Origin: Acidobacteriota bacterium
GTDB taxonomy: Bacteria; Acidobacteriota; Blastocatellia; RBC074
Direction: 5' to 3'
DNA length: 64,000 nt
Assembly: GCA_016196035.1 (NCBI GenBank)
Contig: JACPYM010000002.1
Coordinates: 236,534 to 300,533 of the forward strand
Positions 50,575 through 58,620 of this stretch are shown here, in pieces. Position 1 is the first letter of the stretch, and every line of letters starts with the position of its first letter. The translations under genes were made by a program, and so were the position numbers. A model generated the notes under the pieces. That model did no database searches. It was not told the DNA's origin and worked only from the letters and a program-made list of their open reading frames with translations.

Positions 50575-51439
50575 CGTGCCTCGCTTGTGGGCTTGCGGGC
50601 GTCTCAAACAACAACTGCTGCGCGCGTCCGTCCAGCACTGTCACATCAAACAGCACAAAAAAATCAATCGTCTTGAACTCGCGATCAATGGCCGGTGGCC
50701 CGCACACCTTCGCGCCGAAGCGCAGATAGCTGCGCAGGAGTTTGGGCATCTGCGCTTCCGGCGCTGCTGCGCCTTGCCCCACAGTCAGCGCGTCTTCTTC
50801 CAACTCGCACTCAAAGCCCGGTTGCGGCGGGACAAATAGCCCCTTGTCGAGATGCCCGCCCTGCGCCAGTTGCCGTGTCAGCGACCAGGCCGCACGCGCA
50901 TCCTGGCTGGTCACCGAACAGCAACCGAAGACATATTGCTTGCCCGTGTGTTGCAAATAGGCCGCGATGCCACGCCACAACAGCAGCAAGACCTCGGTGT
51001 GCCGATGCTGCTGGGCAATGCAGGCGCGGCCCAGTTCCAACGACTGCGCCAAGACGCGCGCAGGCAATTGGGTGAGGTCAAATTCGGTGGCGGAGTAAAA
51101 CCCGCGGCCAGCGGCGGCCATTTCGTTCGTTTGCAAACGATAGGTGCCGACAATCGCGCCGTTCTGCCGGTCGCGCACAATCAAGTGCTGGCATTGGCGA
51201 TCAAATTCGTCTTCATCGCGCCCGGTTTGATAGGAAGCGGCCAAGCCTTCGCCCATTTCCAAATTGAACACGGCGAAGCGCAACCGCAGCACCGCATCCA
51301 ATTCGGCGGCGGTTTGCGTCAGGCTCAAGGCATAACGTTCTGTTTGCAACGCCAGCGGCGGCGTCGCGCGTGGCCAACTGGGTGGCGCGATCTGATCGAA
51401 TTCGACGGCTACCAGCGCGGCAGCGGAATAAAGCGACAT
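50564..51439 (-). CDS. OlsB-like N-acyltransferase (GNAT superfamily)
   Basis: A 291-residue protein of the OlsB/hemolysin-type GNAT group. Key runs: LRLRFAVFNLEMGEGLAASY, then DEFDRQCQHLIVRD, GAIVGTYRLQT, and QSLELGRACI with the conserved ELGR. OlsB uses acyl-ACP to N-acylate ornithine, and the related GlsB acts on glycine. The aminolipid head group here is not predictable. It is the first gene of a five-gene minus-strand unit that continues with the OlsA-like acyltransferase. Confidence 0.85.
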   Translation of the reverse strand: MSLYSAAALVAVEFDQIAPPSWPRATPPLALQTERYALSLTQTAAELDAVLRLRFAVFNLEMGEGLAASYQTGRDEDEFDRQCQHLIVRDRQNGAIVGTYRLQTNEMAAAGRGFYSATEFDLTQLPARVLAQSLELGRACIAQQHRHTEVLLLLWRGIAAYLQHTGKQYVFGCCSVTSQDARAAWSLTRQLAQGGHLDKGLFVPPQPGFECELEEDALTVGQGAAAPEAQMPKLLRSYLRFGAKVCGPPAIDREFKTIDFFVLFDVTVLDGRAQQLLFETPASPQARHDED

Positions 51440-51613
51440 AAGCCCCTCCTTGCGACCACTCGTCGTGGTTCGCCAGCTTAATCGCGGTTCAGTTTGGTTT
51501 TATTCCGCTGGTGGCGGGAAATTGAAACGGTTGGCTGGGGGAAGTTGGGAAGCCTGATAGTGACGAGTTTATCCGCGTTGTCGAAGCGCGCATAAATTCG
51601 CTACTGCCGGGGT

Positions 51614-51817
51614 CTAAATCGAGCCACACAACATTGGCACACTGGCCGAAACTGCAAGCACGGCGTTACGGTGTTCAGAGTTCCGCCTTTAGGCGGCGGC
51701 GCGCCGCGCCAATTGACGCGCCTGCGGCGCGCCGCCGCCTAAAGGCGGAACTCTGAACACCGTGTTGCGACGCACACAAATGAGCTTGAATGTCCCGCTC
51801 TGGATTGTCGTGATCTA
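51614..51817. mobile_element. MITE-like element, copy 2
   Basis: About 204 bases with the same plan as 32562-32773: an end CTAAATCGAGCCACA, an internal ACATTGGCACAC, and a long central inverted repeat (51670-51706 with about 51724-51762) whose outer part GTGTTCAGAGTTCCGCCT is shared. The right end is more diverged and overlaps the stop codon of the response regulator gene. Confidence 0.7.
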
Positions 51818-53359
51818 GGCCAAGCAGTTTTGAATGCGTTCGATGAGTTGCGCTTGCGCCGCCCGCATGGCTTCGCTTTCAAGGTGGACTGCGCGCACGA
51901 CCTTGAGCAAATCCAATTGGCGCACCTGCTCACGATTGAAACGGTTGCTGAGGCCGACACCCAATAAATCCAGATAGACGTGCAAGGCTTGCGGCCAGGC
52001 GGCGTAATCTGCGGCGCAGGCAAACAGCGCTTTGCCGATGTCCGGCAGGCACGTGCCATGACCGAGCGCATCCGCTACATAAACCAGTGGCCCGCCCGCA
52101 TACATCGAAGCGAAATTGGCCGGGCGCACATCCAGCAGCAAGTGTTTTTGCAGGGCCAATTGCAAAGAGCGCTGCACGGCTTCGGCGAATTTGCATAAGG
52201 CGGCGGCCAGGGCGACTTCATCGTTTTGGCTGACGGCATCGGCCAATTCCCTTTCCAGCGTGACTAGCCAAGGAGCAATCGCCCACAACCAATAATGACC
52301 GCGGTCATCCGGCGTCAACACAAAGAACGTGTGATCGGGATACATCTCGCCGAGGGCGGCGTGCTCTTGCAAATAGGTTTCCAAATACGCCGTCGCCGCC
52401 GCTGGCGTGTCAAAGCAAAGCGCCCGCGAAGTTTTCAAACAATACTTGCCCGCCTGATAAATCCAGTGCTGGCCAAGGTCACCAGGCTGCATTAAATCCA
52501 GGCGTGGTGTCGGCGTTTCTAAAAACTGTTCGTCGAGCAGCAGACTGGCCATCCAGGCCGGGCTGACAATCTCTTTGTCTGGCTGACTGCCGGGTAAAGG
52601 CGGCTCCAGTTGCAGCGGTTCGGCGCGCACTGAGACGACTTCAAATGGTGCGGCAAGGGTTGACAAAGCCAATTCGTTGCCGCGCCGTTCGTCAACACGG
52701 ATTGAACCCGCCGCCGCGCCCGAACAGGCCCCGTTCAGCGGGATGATCGCCACGTCAGCGCCGTTCCAGTCCGGCGCGGTCGGCAGCACATCAGCGGCGG
52801 GCTGGTGCTGCAAAGATAAATTCCCAACCCGCCTGTCTGCCGCATATCTGACGGGCGCGGTGGCAGAAAAATCAAAGGCGTACTCTTCCGGCGCGCTGTT
52901 CAAGTGGGCGGCGGCGGACATGGCCGAGGCTACGGCTTTGAGCGCAAAGGCGCTTTCGGCCAGCCGCTCGCGCCAATCGGGCGCGCGCACTTCATCACGC
53001 AAAGCCCAAGCTACTGTGCTCAGCAACTCTTCAGACCGGAACGGTTTTTCCAGCCAGCCGCTCACGCCATAGCGCAAGGCGACGCGCCGTTCGTCAGGTT
53101 TGCATTCGGCAGCCATGACAATCACCGGTAACCGGGCCGCAAAATCGCGCACTTTCGGCAACAGGTCGGCGCCGGATAGGCCCGGCAAACGAAAATCCGT
53201 GATCAGCAAATCGGGCGGTTGCGCTTGCATTTGTTCTAACAGGCGGGATGAATCGGCGATATGGCGAACTTCCAATTCGGGACGCGCGCGGCGCAATTGC
53301 TCGGCCAACATCCCGGCCAGCTTCTCATCGGGTTCAGCAATCATTACTTGTTGTTTCAT
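51815..53359 (-). CDS. Response regulator fused to a degenerate kinase-like domain
   Basis: A 514-residue protein from ATG 53359. Residues 4-118 are a receiver domain: Asp11, phospho-acceptor Asp55 (LLITDFRLPGLSG), an alanine where the usual Thr/Ser switch stands (VMAAE), and Lys105 (WLEKPF). A low-similarity linker (120-290) follows. The C-terminal part (about 295-510) shows a pattern like the catalytic loop of protein or sugar kinases, LLLDVRPANF (Asp410, Asn415) and then YVADALG (Asp430), but lacks a glycine loop I can recognise. The output is therefore unknown; no histidine kinase is adjacent. Confidence 0.7.
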   Translation of the reverse strand: MKQQVMIAEPDEKLAGMLAEQLRRARPELEVRHIADSSRLLEQMQAQPPDLLITDFRLPGLSGADLLPKVRDFAARLPVIVMAAECKPDERRVALRYGVSGWLEKPFRSEELLSTVAWALRDEVRAPDWRERLAESAFALKAVASAMSAAAHLNSAPEEYAFDFSATAPVRYAADRRVGNLSLQHQPAADVLPTAPDWNGADVAIIPLNGACSGAAAGSIRVDERRGNELALSTLAAPFEVVSVRAEPLQLEPPLPGSQPDKEIVSPAWMASLLLDEQFLETPTPRLDLMQPGDLGQHWIYQAGKYCLKTSRALCFDTPAAATAYLETYLQEHAALGEMYPDHTFFVLTPDDRGHYWLWAIAPWLVTLERELADAVSQNDEVALAAALCKFAEAVQRSLQLALQKHLLLDVRPANFASMYAGGPLVYVADALGHGTCLPDIGKALFACAADYAAWPQALHVYLDLLGVGLSNRFNREQVRQLDLLKVVRAVHLESEAMRAAQAQLIERIQNCLA

Positions 53360-53922
53360 AATGTGAGGGCCTCTTTTCAGGTACACTTCTTTGAAGGCAA
53401 AGCTGCTCTAATCGCCAAGTAATAGCTACCTTGTTAGCATTAACGAGTAACAGCGTGGCGCGCTAACTAACGTAATACCAGCGTTAGGGTATCTGATCGC
53501 GTAATTCTAACCGGAATTTGTAATAGCATTTTTCTGTCACCAGTATCGTGACAGCTACAGGAGGGTAACTGAGCCTTCAGTGCGTTAGCGGATCTAGTCA
53601 GCAGCCTTATCGCCCCAGCTTCACAGCCCAGACTTTACAGCCTCGACCGGGGATACACCAAACATCAGCACCACACCACCTCTGACTTGCGCATTATAAG
53701 CAGGCAACCCAGAGATGGCGAGAAGTTTCTCGCAAAAAAGCACAGAAAAACCCCTCCTTCCTGCGCGCATCGCCATTTTTCCTATTGCGGCTGGAATTTT
53801 TCCGCCGCTCGATTGGATTAAACAGCAGGAAGCTGTCGGGCAGCGCTGCTACCGGCTGTCGGGAAAAGTCCTACGTGCGCCTGTGACAGTAACTCGTGGC
53901 AAACAATCGCAAGGGAATCACC
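53360..53922. other. Intergenic gap between divergent response regulator and GMC genes
   Basis: No gene is supported; open frames near 53715 merely overlap the GMC start. A cluster of TAAC/GTTA motifs lies at 53435-53487 (see the separate entry). The remainder shows nothing I can name. Confidence 0.5.
53435..53487. promoter_or_regulatory. Cluster of TAAC/GTTA inverted motifs, possible operator
   Basis: GTTAGCATTAAC (53435-53446) is a near palindrome, and CTAACG-N9-CGTTAG (53467-53472 with 53482-53487) is a second inverted pair, 70-130 bases upstream of the response regulator start. The layout suggests a regulator site; no known consensus matches. Confidence 0.3.
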
Positions 53923-55470
53923 ATGAACAACGCACAACATTTCGATGTCATTATTATCGGCACGGGCGCCGGCGGCGGAACCTTGGCCTACAAACTGGCT
54001 CCTTCGGGCAAGCGCATTTTGTTACTCGAACGTGGCGGTTATTTGCCGCGCGAAAAAGATAATTGGAACTCGCTCGCTGTAGTGAAAGACGCCAAGTACA
54101 ACACGCCTGAAACCTGGCAAGATAAAAACGGCAAAGAGTTACATCCGCATACCAATTATTACGTCGGAGGTAACACAAAATTCTACGGCGCGGCCTTGTT
54201 TCGTTTGCGCGAGGCTGACTTCGGCGAAATCAAACATCACGGCGGCCTCTCGCCCGCCTGGCCGATTAGTTACGCCGAGTTGGAACCGTATTACACACAG
54301 GCCGAACATCTCTATCACGTGCACGGTCAGCGCGGCGAAGACCCCACCGACCCTTGGGCCAGCGCGCCCTATTTGCATCCGGCGGTCAGCCACGAGCCGC
54401 GCATTCAAAAATTGGTCGAAGATTTGCAGCGGCTGGGCCACCAACCCTTTCACGTCCCGCTTGGCGTGATGCTAGACGAACGCCAGCCTAACAAGAGCAA
54501 GTGCATACGCTGCGCCACCTGCGACGGCTTTGCCTGCGTGACCAACGCCAAAGCCGACGCCCAGGTCGTCTGTGTGGATGCCGCGCTTGAATATCCCAAC
54601 GTTTCGCTGCTGACCAATGCTTATGTCGAGCGCCTGGAAACAGACGCCACGGGCCACACGGTTTCAAAAGTCATCGTCAAACACGGTGACGCCGTTGAAA
54701 CATATTCCGCTGATGTCGTGGTGGTTTCGGCGGGCGCGATCAATTCCGCCGCATTGTTGCTGCGTTCGGCCAATGACCGGCATCCGCACGGGCTGGCGAA
54801 TGGTTCGGACGTGGTCGGGCGGCATTACATGGGCCATAACAATTCGGTGCTGTTTGCGATCTCGCGCACGCCCAATCCGACCGTCTTTCAAAAGACGATG
54901 GGGATCAATGATTTCTATTTTGCCAACAAAGATTGGGATTACCCGATGGGGCACATCTCGTTCGTCGGCAAATTCGACGCCAACATGTTCGCCGCCGGCG
55001 CGCCGCCCTTTGCGCCGCATCTGACGCTGGATTACATCGCCAAACACTCGCTCGATTTCTGGCTGACTTCCGAAGACCTGCCCGATCCCAACAACCGCGT
55101 CACGTTGAATAAAGACGGCAAAATCACTTTGTCGTACACGCCCAACAATCTCGAAGGGCACAAACGGCTGTACGCCAAGGTCAAGGAATTGGTCAAGCAG
55201 GCCGATTGCGACGACCACCTGATTCCGCTCAACGCCTTTGTCGGCGACCGCCTGCCGCTGGCCGCCGTCGCGCACCAGAACGGCACGATCCGTTTCGGCA
55301 ACGATCCACAATCATCAGCGCTCAACGCGCATTGCCGCGCGCACGAATTGGATAACCTGTACGTCGTGGATGGCAGCTTTTTCCCGTCGAGCGCGGCGGT
55401 CAACCCGGCGTTGACGATCATGGCGAATGCGTTGCGCGTGGGCGATCACTTGTTGGAGCGTTTGAAGTGA
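53923..55470 (+). CDS. GMC-family FAD oxidoreductase
   Basis: A 515-residue flavoenzyme from ATG 53923, which has AAGGGA upstream. The ADP-binding motif DVIIIGTGAGGGTLAYKL opens the protein. YYVGGNTKFYGAALFRL and the C-terminal VDGSFFPSSAAVNPALTIM, with the Asn of the GMC active site, complete the family pattern. A CIRCATCDGFAC cluster (about 190-200) is typical of the bacterial choline-dehydrogenase-like branch. Such enzymes oxidise sugars or alcohols; the substrate is unknown. There is no signal peptide. Confidence 0.9.
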   Translation: MNNAQHFDVIIIGTGAGGGTLAYKLAPSGKRILLLERGGYLPREKDNWNSLAVVKDAKYNTPETWQDKNGKELHPHTNYYVGGNTKFYGAALFRLREADFGEIKHHGGLSPAWPISYAELEPYYTQAEHLYHVHGQRGEDPTDPWASAPYLHPAVSHEPRIQKLVEDLQRLGHQPFHVPLGVMLDERQPNKSKCIRCATCDGFACVTNAKADAQVVCVDAALEYPNVSLLTNAYVERLETDATGHTVSKVIVKHGDAVETYSADVVVVSAGAINSAALLLRSANDRHPHGLANGSDVVGRHYMGHNNSVLFAISRTPNPTVFQKTMGINDFYFANKDWDYPMGHISFVGKFDANMFAAGAPPFAPHLTLDYIAKHSLDFWLTSEDLPDPNNRVTLNKDGKITLSYTPNNLEGHKRLYAKVKELVKQADCDDHLIPLNAFVGDRLPLAAVAHQNGTIRFGNDPQSSALNAHCRAHELDNLYVVDGSFFPSSAAVNPALTIMANALRVGDHLLERLK

Positions 55471-55483
55471 GGAGGGCAGTATG

Positions 55484-55529
55484 AAAATCAAAAGGCAAAA
55501 ATCAAAAATCAAAAATCAAAAATCAGGAG
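55484..55529 (+). repeat. AATCAAA tandem repeats between duplicated ribosome sites
   Basis: A run of AAAATCAAAAATC units lies between two copies of AGGAGGGCAG (55470-55479 and 55525-55534). It looks like a small insertion or slippage product that duplicated the ribosome-binding region. Confidence 0.7.
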
Positions 55530-55540
55530 GGCAGCAAGAG

Positions 55541-56581
55541 ATGCAAAGGCGGGTTTTCCATTTTTGCCTTTTGCCTTTTGCCTTTTGCCTTTTGCTTTCG
55601 ACGGTCTGGGCGCAACAACCGCTCGTCACCGCCGTGGACGCGCCCGGGTTCACCGTCAGTGATATGGAGCGTTCGCTCGACTTTTTCACGCGCGTGCTCT
55701 CATTCGAGAAAGTCTCGGATGTCGAAGTCACGGGCGACGAGTACGAACATCTGCAAGGCGTCTTTGGCTTGCGCATGCGCGTCGTGCGCTTGCGGCTGGG
55801 CGGCGAGCAAATTGAACTGACCGAATACCTGGCCCCGCGCGGACGCCCAATTCCGGCGGATGCGCGCAGCAACGACCGCTGGTTTCAGCACATCGCCATT
55901 ATCACCAGCGATATGGAGCGCGCCTATCAATGGTTAAGAAAAAATCGTGTCGAACACGCTTCGACCGGGCCGCAACGACTGCCCGATTGGAACAAAAACG
56001 CGGGCGGCATCCAGGCGTTCTATTTCAAAGACCCGGATGGGCACGCGCTCGAAATCCTGCAATTCCCGGCGGGCAAGGGCGCGCCGAAATGGCGGCAATT
56101 GGCGCAACCGGACGCCGGCCAGGAAGGTCAGAGGCTTTTCCTCGGCATTGACCACACCGCCATCGTGGTGAGCGACACCGAGGCGAGTTTGAAATTCTAT
56201 CGCGACACTCTGGGCTTGCAGGTGGTAGGCGAAAGCGAGAATTACGGCGGCGAACAGGAGCGCTTGAACAATGTCTTTGGCGCACGCCTGCGCATCACCG
56301 CCGTCCGCGCCGCCAATGGCCCGGGCATCGAATTTCTGGAATACCTAAGCCCGCGTGATGGCCGTCCGGCGCCGGCAGACCTGCGCGCCAATGACCTCTT
56401 GCACTGGCAGACCAAACTGGTGACGCGCGAGCTTGAAAGCGCTTTTGTGCGGTTGCGCGAGGGCCACTATGGGCTGATCTCGGCCGGACTGATTCAATTG
56501 CCTGCACCTGTTTTGGGCTTCCAGCGCAGCTTCCTCGTGCGCGATCCTGACGCCCACGCTATGCAATTGATCGAACGCTAA
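55541..56581 (+). CDS. Secreted protein with two VOC (glyoxalase-like) domains
   Basis: A 346-residue protein from ATG 55541, with AGGAGG ten bases upstream. An ATG at 55481 with its own GGAGGG site gives 20 more, Lys-rich residues. Residues 5-24 form a signal peptide, FHFCLLPFAFCLLLSTVWAQ, coded by a 7-base tandem repeat. Two VOC domains follow (about 31-178 and 200-346), each with DMERSLDFFTRVL- or SLKFYRDTLGL-like openings and DPDGHALEI or DPDAHAMQL ends holding metal-ligand positions. VOC enzymes act on varied metabolites; the substrate is unknown. Confidence 0.85.
   Translation: MQRRVFHFCLLPFAFCLLLSTVWAQQPLVTAVDAPGFTVSDMERSLDFFTRVLSFEKVSDVEVTGDEYEHLQGVFGLRMRVVRLRLGGEQIELTEYLAPRGRPIPADARSNDRWFQHIAIITSDMERAYQWLRKNRVEHASTGPQRLPDWNKNAGGIQAFYFKDPDGHALEILQFPAGKGAPKWRQLAQPDAGQEGQRLFLGIDHTAIVVSDTEASLKFYRDTLGLQVVGESENYGGEQERLNNVFGARLRITAVRAANGPGIEFLEYLSPRDGRPAPADLRANDLLHWQTKLVTRELESAFVRLREGHYGLISAGLIQLPAPVLGFQRSFLVRDPDAHAMQLIER
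55562..55595 (+). repeat. Heptanucleotide TTTTGCC tandem repeat in a signal peptide
   Basis: Almost five copies of TTTTGCC in a row code for the hydrophobic core of the VOC protein's signal peptide. Gain or loss of one unit would shift the reading frame. Confidence 0.9.
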
Positions 56582-56677
56582 TACCTGTCACTTGCTTGCA
56601 ATTGCAGCGCATCAAACACAGGCCGCCGCTTTGGTAATCCTTTGATCGTTTGCCCACCAGAATTCTCATAGATTTTG

Positions 56678-56893
56678 TAACTACTCAGCCTGTTCTTCGC
56701 CGCGTAGCGGCGGCTTGAATTTAGCCGTGGGTTTTAACCCACGGTAGGCGCAGTAATGCCTTCGTGTCGCGTCAGCGACGCCTGACTCAGCCGTCGCTGA
56801 CGCGACGCGGGAACCTTTCCGCTTGTACCGTGGACTAAAGTCCACGGCTAAAGTCAGCCGCCGCTATGCGGCGAAGAAGGCTGAGCAGTAACT
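56678..56893. repeat. Nested palindromic element of about 215 bp
   Basis: Three nested inverted repeats: outer GTAACTACTCAGCCTGTTCT (from 56678) with its complement ending at 56892; middle TAGCCGTGG...CCACGG near 56722-56743 with CCGTGGACTAAAGTCCACGG (56828-56847); inner GTCGCGTCAGCGACG (56766-56780) with CGTCGCTGACGCGAC (56792-56806). No coding function is seen. It occupies most of the gap before the gene at 57136. Confidence 0.8.
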
Positions 56894-57135
56894 AGATTTC
56901 AAGAAAACGTTTTTCGGCGGTGCGGTGCGCATCCTCGCGGGCGCACCGCAAGATGTGCACGCCATTTGCAGTGCGACCAACTGTACGCAATGCCCAGTCG
57001 GGTGTGGTGTGAATTGCGGAGGATTTCCCGGAAATTCCGCCGCTCTTACCGCTCGGTTGGGAATAATCCGCTGCCGCCGGAGCTTATACGCAGCGGCACA
57101 CAGACGGTAAAAGATCACGGAGGGAAAACAGATTT
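56894..57135. other. Leader before the REC-like gene
   Basis: Apart from GC-rich inverted stretches (for example GCGCATCCTCGCGGGCGCACC near 56927), I see nothing to annotate. A ribosome site ACGGAGGGA ends about nine bases before ATG 57136. Confidence 0.4.
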
Positions 57136-57612
57136 ATGAATTCATCAGTGCAGCTCAGACATTCGGGCACTTACGATCGCGCGCACATCCCACCCGCCGG
57201 GCCATTCAAACCGGCGCAGCGCCAATTCGCCGAAAAGCCTCTCCGGCTGTTGATCGTCAGCGATGAAAGCCAGCGTTTGGGTACTTGGCGCAGAGCTTTG
57301 CTGGGACAGGCTTGCGAAATCACGGAGCAGGCCAATCCGCTCAATGTCAGTCAATTCTTGCAGCGCGATTATGACTTGGTGGTGCTGGACGTGCCCGCCG
57401 CCCAGTTGCCCCAAGTCCTGGCGGCGATCCGCGCGGCGGCGCGTGAAATTCCCGTCCTGGTGGATGCCAACCGTATGCCGAATGACCTGAGTTACGTGGG
57501 CGTGTTGCCGCGCTTTCGCGCGATGGCTTGCACGCGCCCCGACTTGTTGCGCCTGGTCAACCAATACTGTCAACCCGCCGACAAGCTGCCCACCGCGCGG
57601 CGGCTGTTGTAG
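57136..57612 (+). CDS. Small protein with a degenerate receiver-like domain
   Basis: A 158-residue protein. Residues 36-148 follow a receiver (CheY-like) outline: RLLIVSDESQRLG with Asp43, YDLVVLDVPAAQLP with Asp85 at the phosphorylation place, then IPVLVDANRMP. The conserved Lys and the Thr/Ser switch are not recognisable. It might be an atypical or pseudo-receiver. The first 35 residues are polar and Pro-rich. ATG 57136 has GGAGGG upstream. No kinase or output domain is near. Confidence 0.6.
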   Translation: MNSSVQLRHSGTYDRAHIPPAGPFKPAQRQFAEKPLRLLIVSDESQRLGTWRRALLGQACEITEQANPLNVSQFLQRDYDLVVLDVPAAQLPQVLAAIRAAAREIPVLVDANRMPNDLSYVGVLPRFRAMACTRPDLLRLVNQYCQPADKLPTARRLL

Positions 57613-57656
57613 GTAGAGCCTGCACCTGCCGCATCCAATCGGGTACAAACAAATAA

Positions 57657-57688
57657 AGGGGGACAGGATGATGACATCTTGTCCCCCT
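57657..57688 (+). terminator. Stem-loop after the REC-like gene
   Basis: AGGGGGACAGGATG (57657-57670) pairs with CATCTTGTCCCCCT (57675-57688), 14 base pairs with one G-U. There is no T-run, so intrinsic termination is uncertain, but the hairpin stands 45 bases after the stop. Confidence 0.5.
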
Positions 57689-57704
57689 CAGGACTTACGC
57701 AAAG

Positions 57705-57790
57705 ATTTGCCACAGTGACACAGAGACACAGAGGAAAACAGAGAACTCCACCAACACTGTAAGCAAGCTTTGTGTCTCTGTGCCTCTAAG
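57705..57790. repeat. CACAGAG-type inverted repeat
   Basis: GCCACAGTGACACAGAGACA (from 57709) is complemented by TTTGTGTCTCTGTGCCTCT near 57769-57787. It is the same unit family as 46366-46474. Confidence 0.8.
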
Positions 57791-57842
57791 GAAGCTGCGC
57801 GGCATCTGTTACATTGCGAACGGGACGAGACCGCTGGCGAAT

Positions 57843-57933
57843 GTCCGACAAGCTGCCAGCTTGTCGGACGCTCGGCCGTTATACCCAATGTTCGCCAGCC
57901 ACGACCACGACAAGCTGGCAGCTTGTCGGACAA
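57843..57933. repeat. REPIN-like doublet, copy 2
   Basis: The palindrome GTCCGACAAGCTGCCAGCTT (from 57843, 27 bases) is answered by its inverse at 57908-57933. The spacer begins with CGGCCGTTA, like TGGCCGTTA in copy 1 (2700-2787). Arms differ from copy 1 by paired changes (TTCGAC to GTCCGAC), as expected if the hairpin is selected. Confidence 0.85.
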
Positions 57934-57978
57934 CTTGGCGCATTCGCCAGCAGGATCAAGACGTCCGCGCTCCCGCTT

Positions 57979-58407
57979 TTAACTTTCGCTTTTGAACAGC
58001 AACACACCCACCACGGGGATTTGCTGCCGATGCAGCCACAACAATGCCAAACTGCCCGCAAACACAATCAGCGCCAAGCCAAACAACAAACCGCCATCCG
58101 ATGTGCCATCTGAATTCACGACCGCAATACCCAGTTTGGTCAGGTGGCTCATGAGCGCGCCGCTGATGACGCCCAGCGACAACAACGCGCCCACCGGCAC
58201 CGTCGCCGGAATCAGCAACAAGACGACGGCGATCAATTCGACTACGCCGGAACCGAGGCGGCCCCACGGTTCCAGCCCCAGCGTCTTGAAGATGTAGACC
58301 GATTCAGGCGCGGCGCTAAATTTGAAAAACAGTGTCTGAAACAGAATGCCCGCGACGATCAAACGCAATCCCCAACTGATGATCGTCAATCTTTTCTCTT
58401 GTGTCAT
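57979..58407 (-). CDS. DoxX-family membrane protein
   Basis: A 142-residue protein with four hydrophobic spans (about 9-27, 53-71, 74-91 and 106-124). The pattern GLRLIVAGILFQTLFFKFS near the start and ALMSHLTKLGI in the third span, followed by DGG and a last span, fits DoxX/DoxD-like proteins. Some members work with quinones or thiosulfate; here the role is unknown. The gene is single, with a REPIN-like repeat just past its stop. Confidence 0.78.
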   Translation of the reverse strand: MTQEKRLTIISWGLRLIVAGILFQTLFFKFSAAPESVYIFKTLGLEPWGRLGSGVVELIAVVLLLIPATVPVGALLSLGVISGALMSHLTKLGIAVVNSDGTSDGGLLFGLALIVFAGSLALLWLHRQQIPVVGVLLFKSES

Positions 58408-58620
58408 AGTCTTGTCCTCCTAAGCGGTTTCAGTGAAAAAGCACGCGCCAGCGGCGGCCCGGCCTTGCATCTCACTGTATGCTGCCGACTGCGCGCATTA
58501 TTCCGTCGGCACACAGCTTTGCGTGCGAGACCACAGATTGAAAGTTGGAGTTACCGATTCTGTTCGCACTTGGAATAGATTGCCCGCCGCATTGCATATC
58601 TCCGTCGAAAGGAAGAACGC

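Noticed and set aside
53700..53760. Terminator at GCGAGAAGTTTCTCGC
   Set aside because: The hairpin is followed by A on the plus strand, so the T-run would precede it on the minus strand; this is not a valid intrinsic terminator.
53715..54062. 115-residue frame overlapping the GMC oxidoreductase start
   Set aside because: The frame conflicts with the well-supported GMC gene and its C-terminal half is the shadow of that gene.
56925..57110. Cysteine-rich 61-residue plus-strand frame
   Set aside because: It has no ribosome site, lies in repeat-rich sequence, and the cysteine pattern fits no known metal motif.
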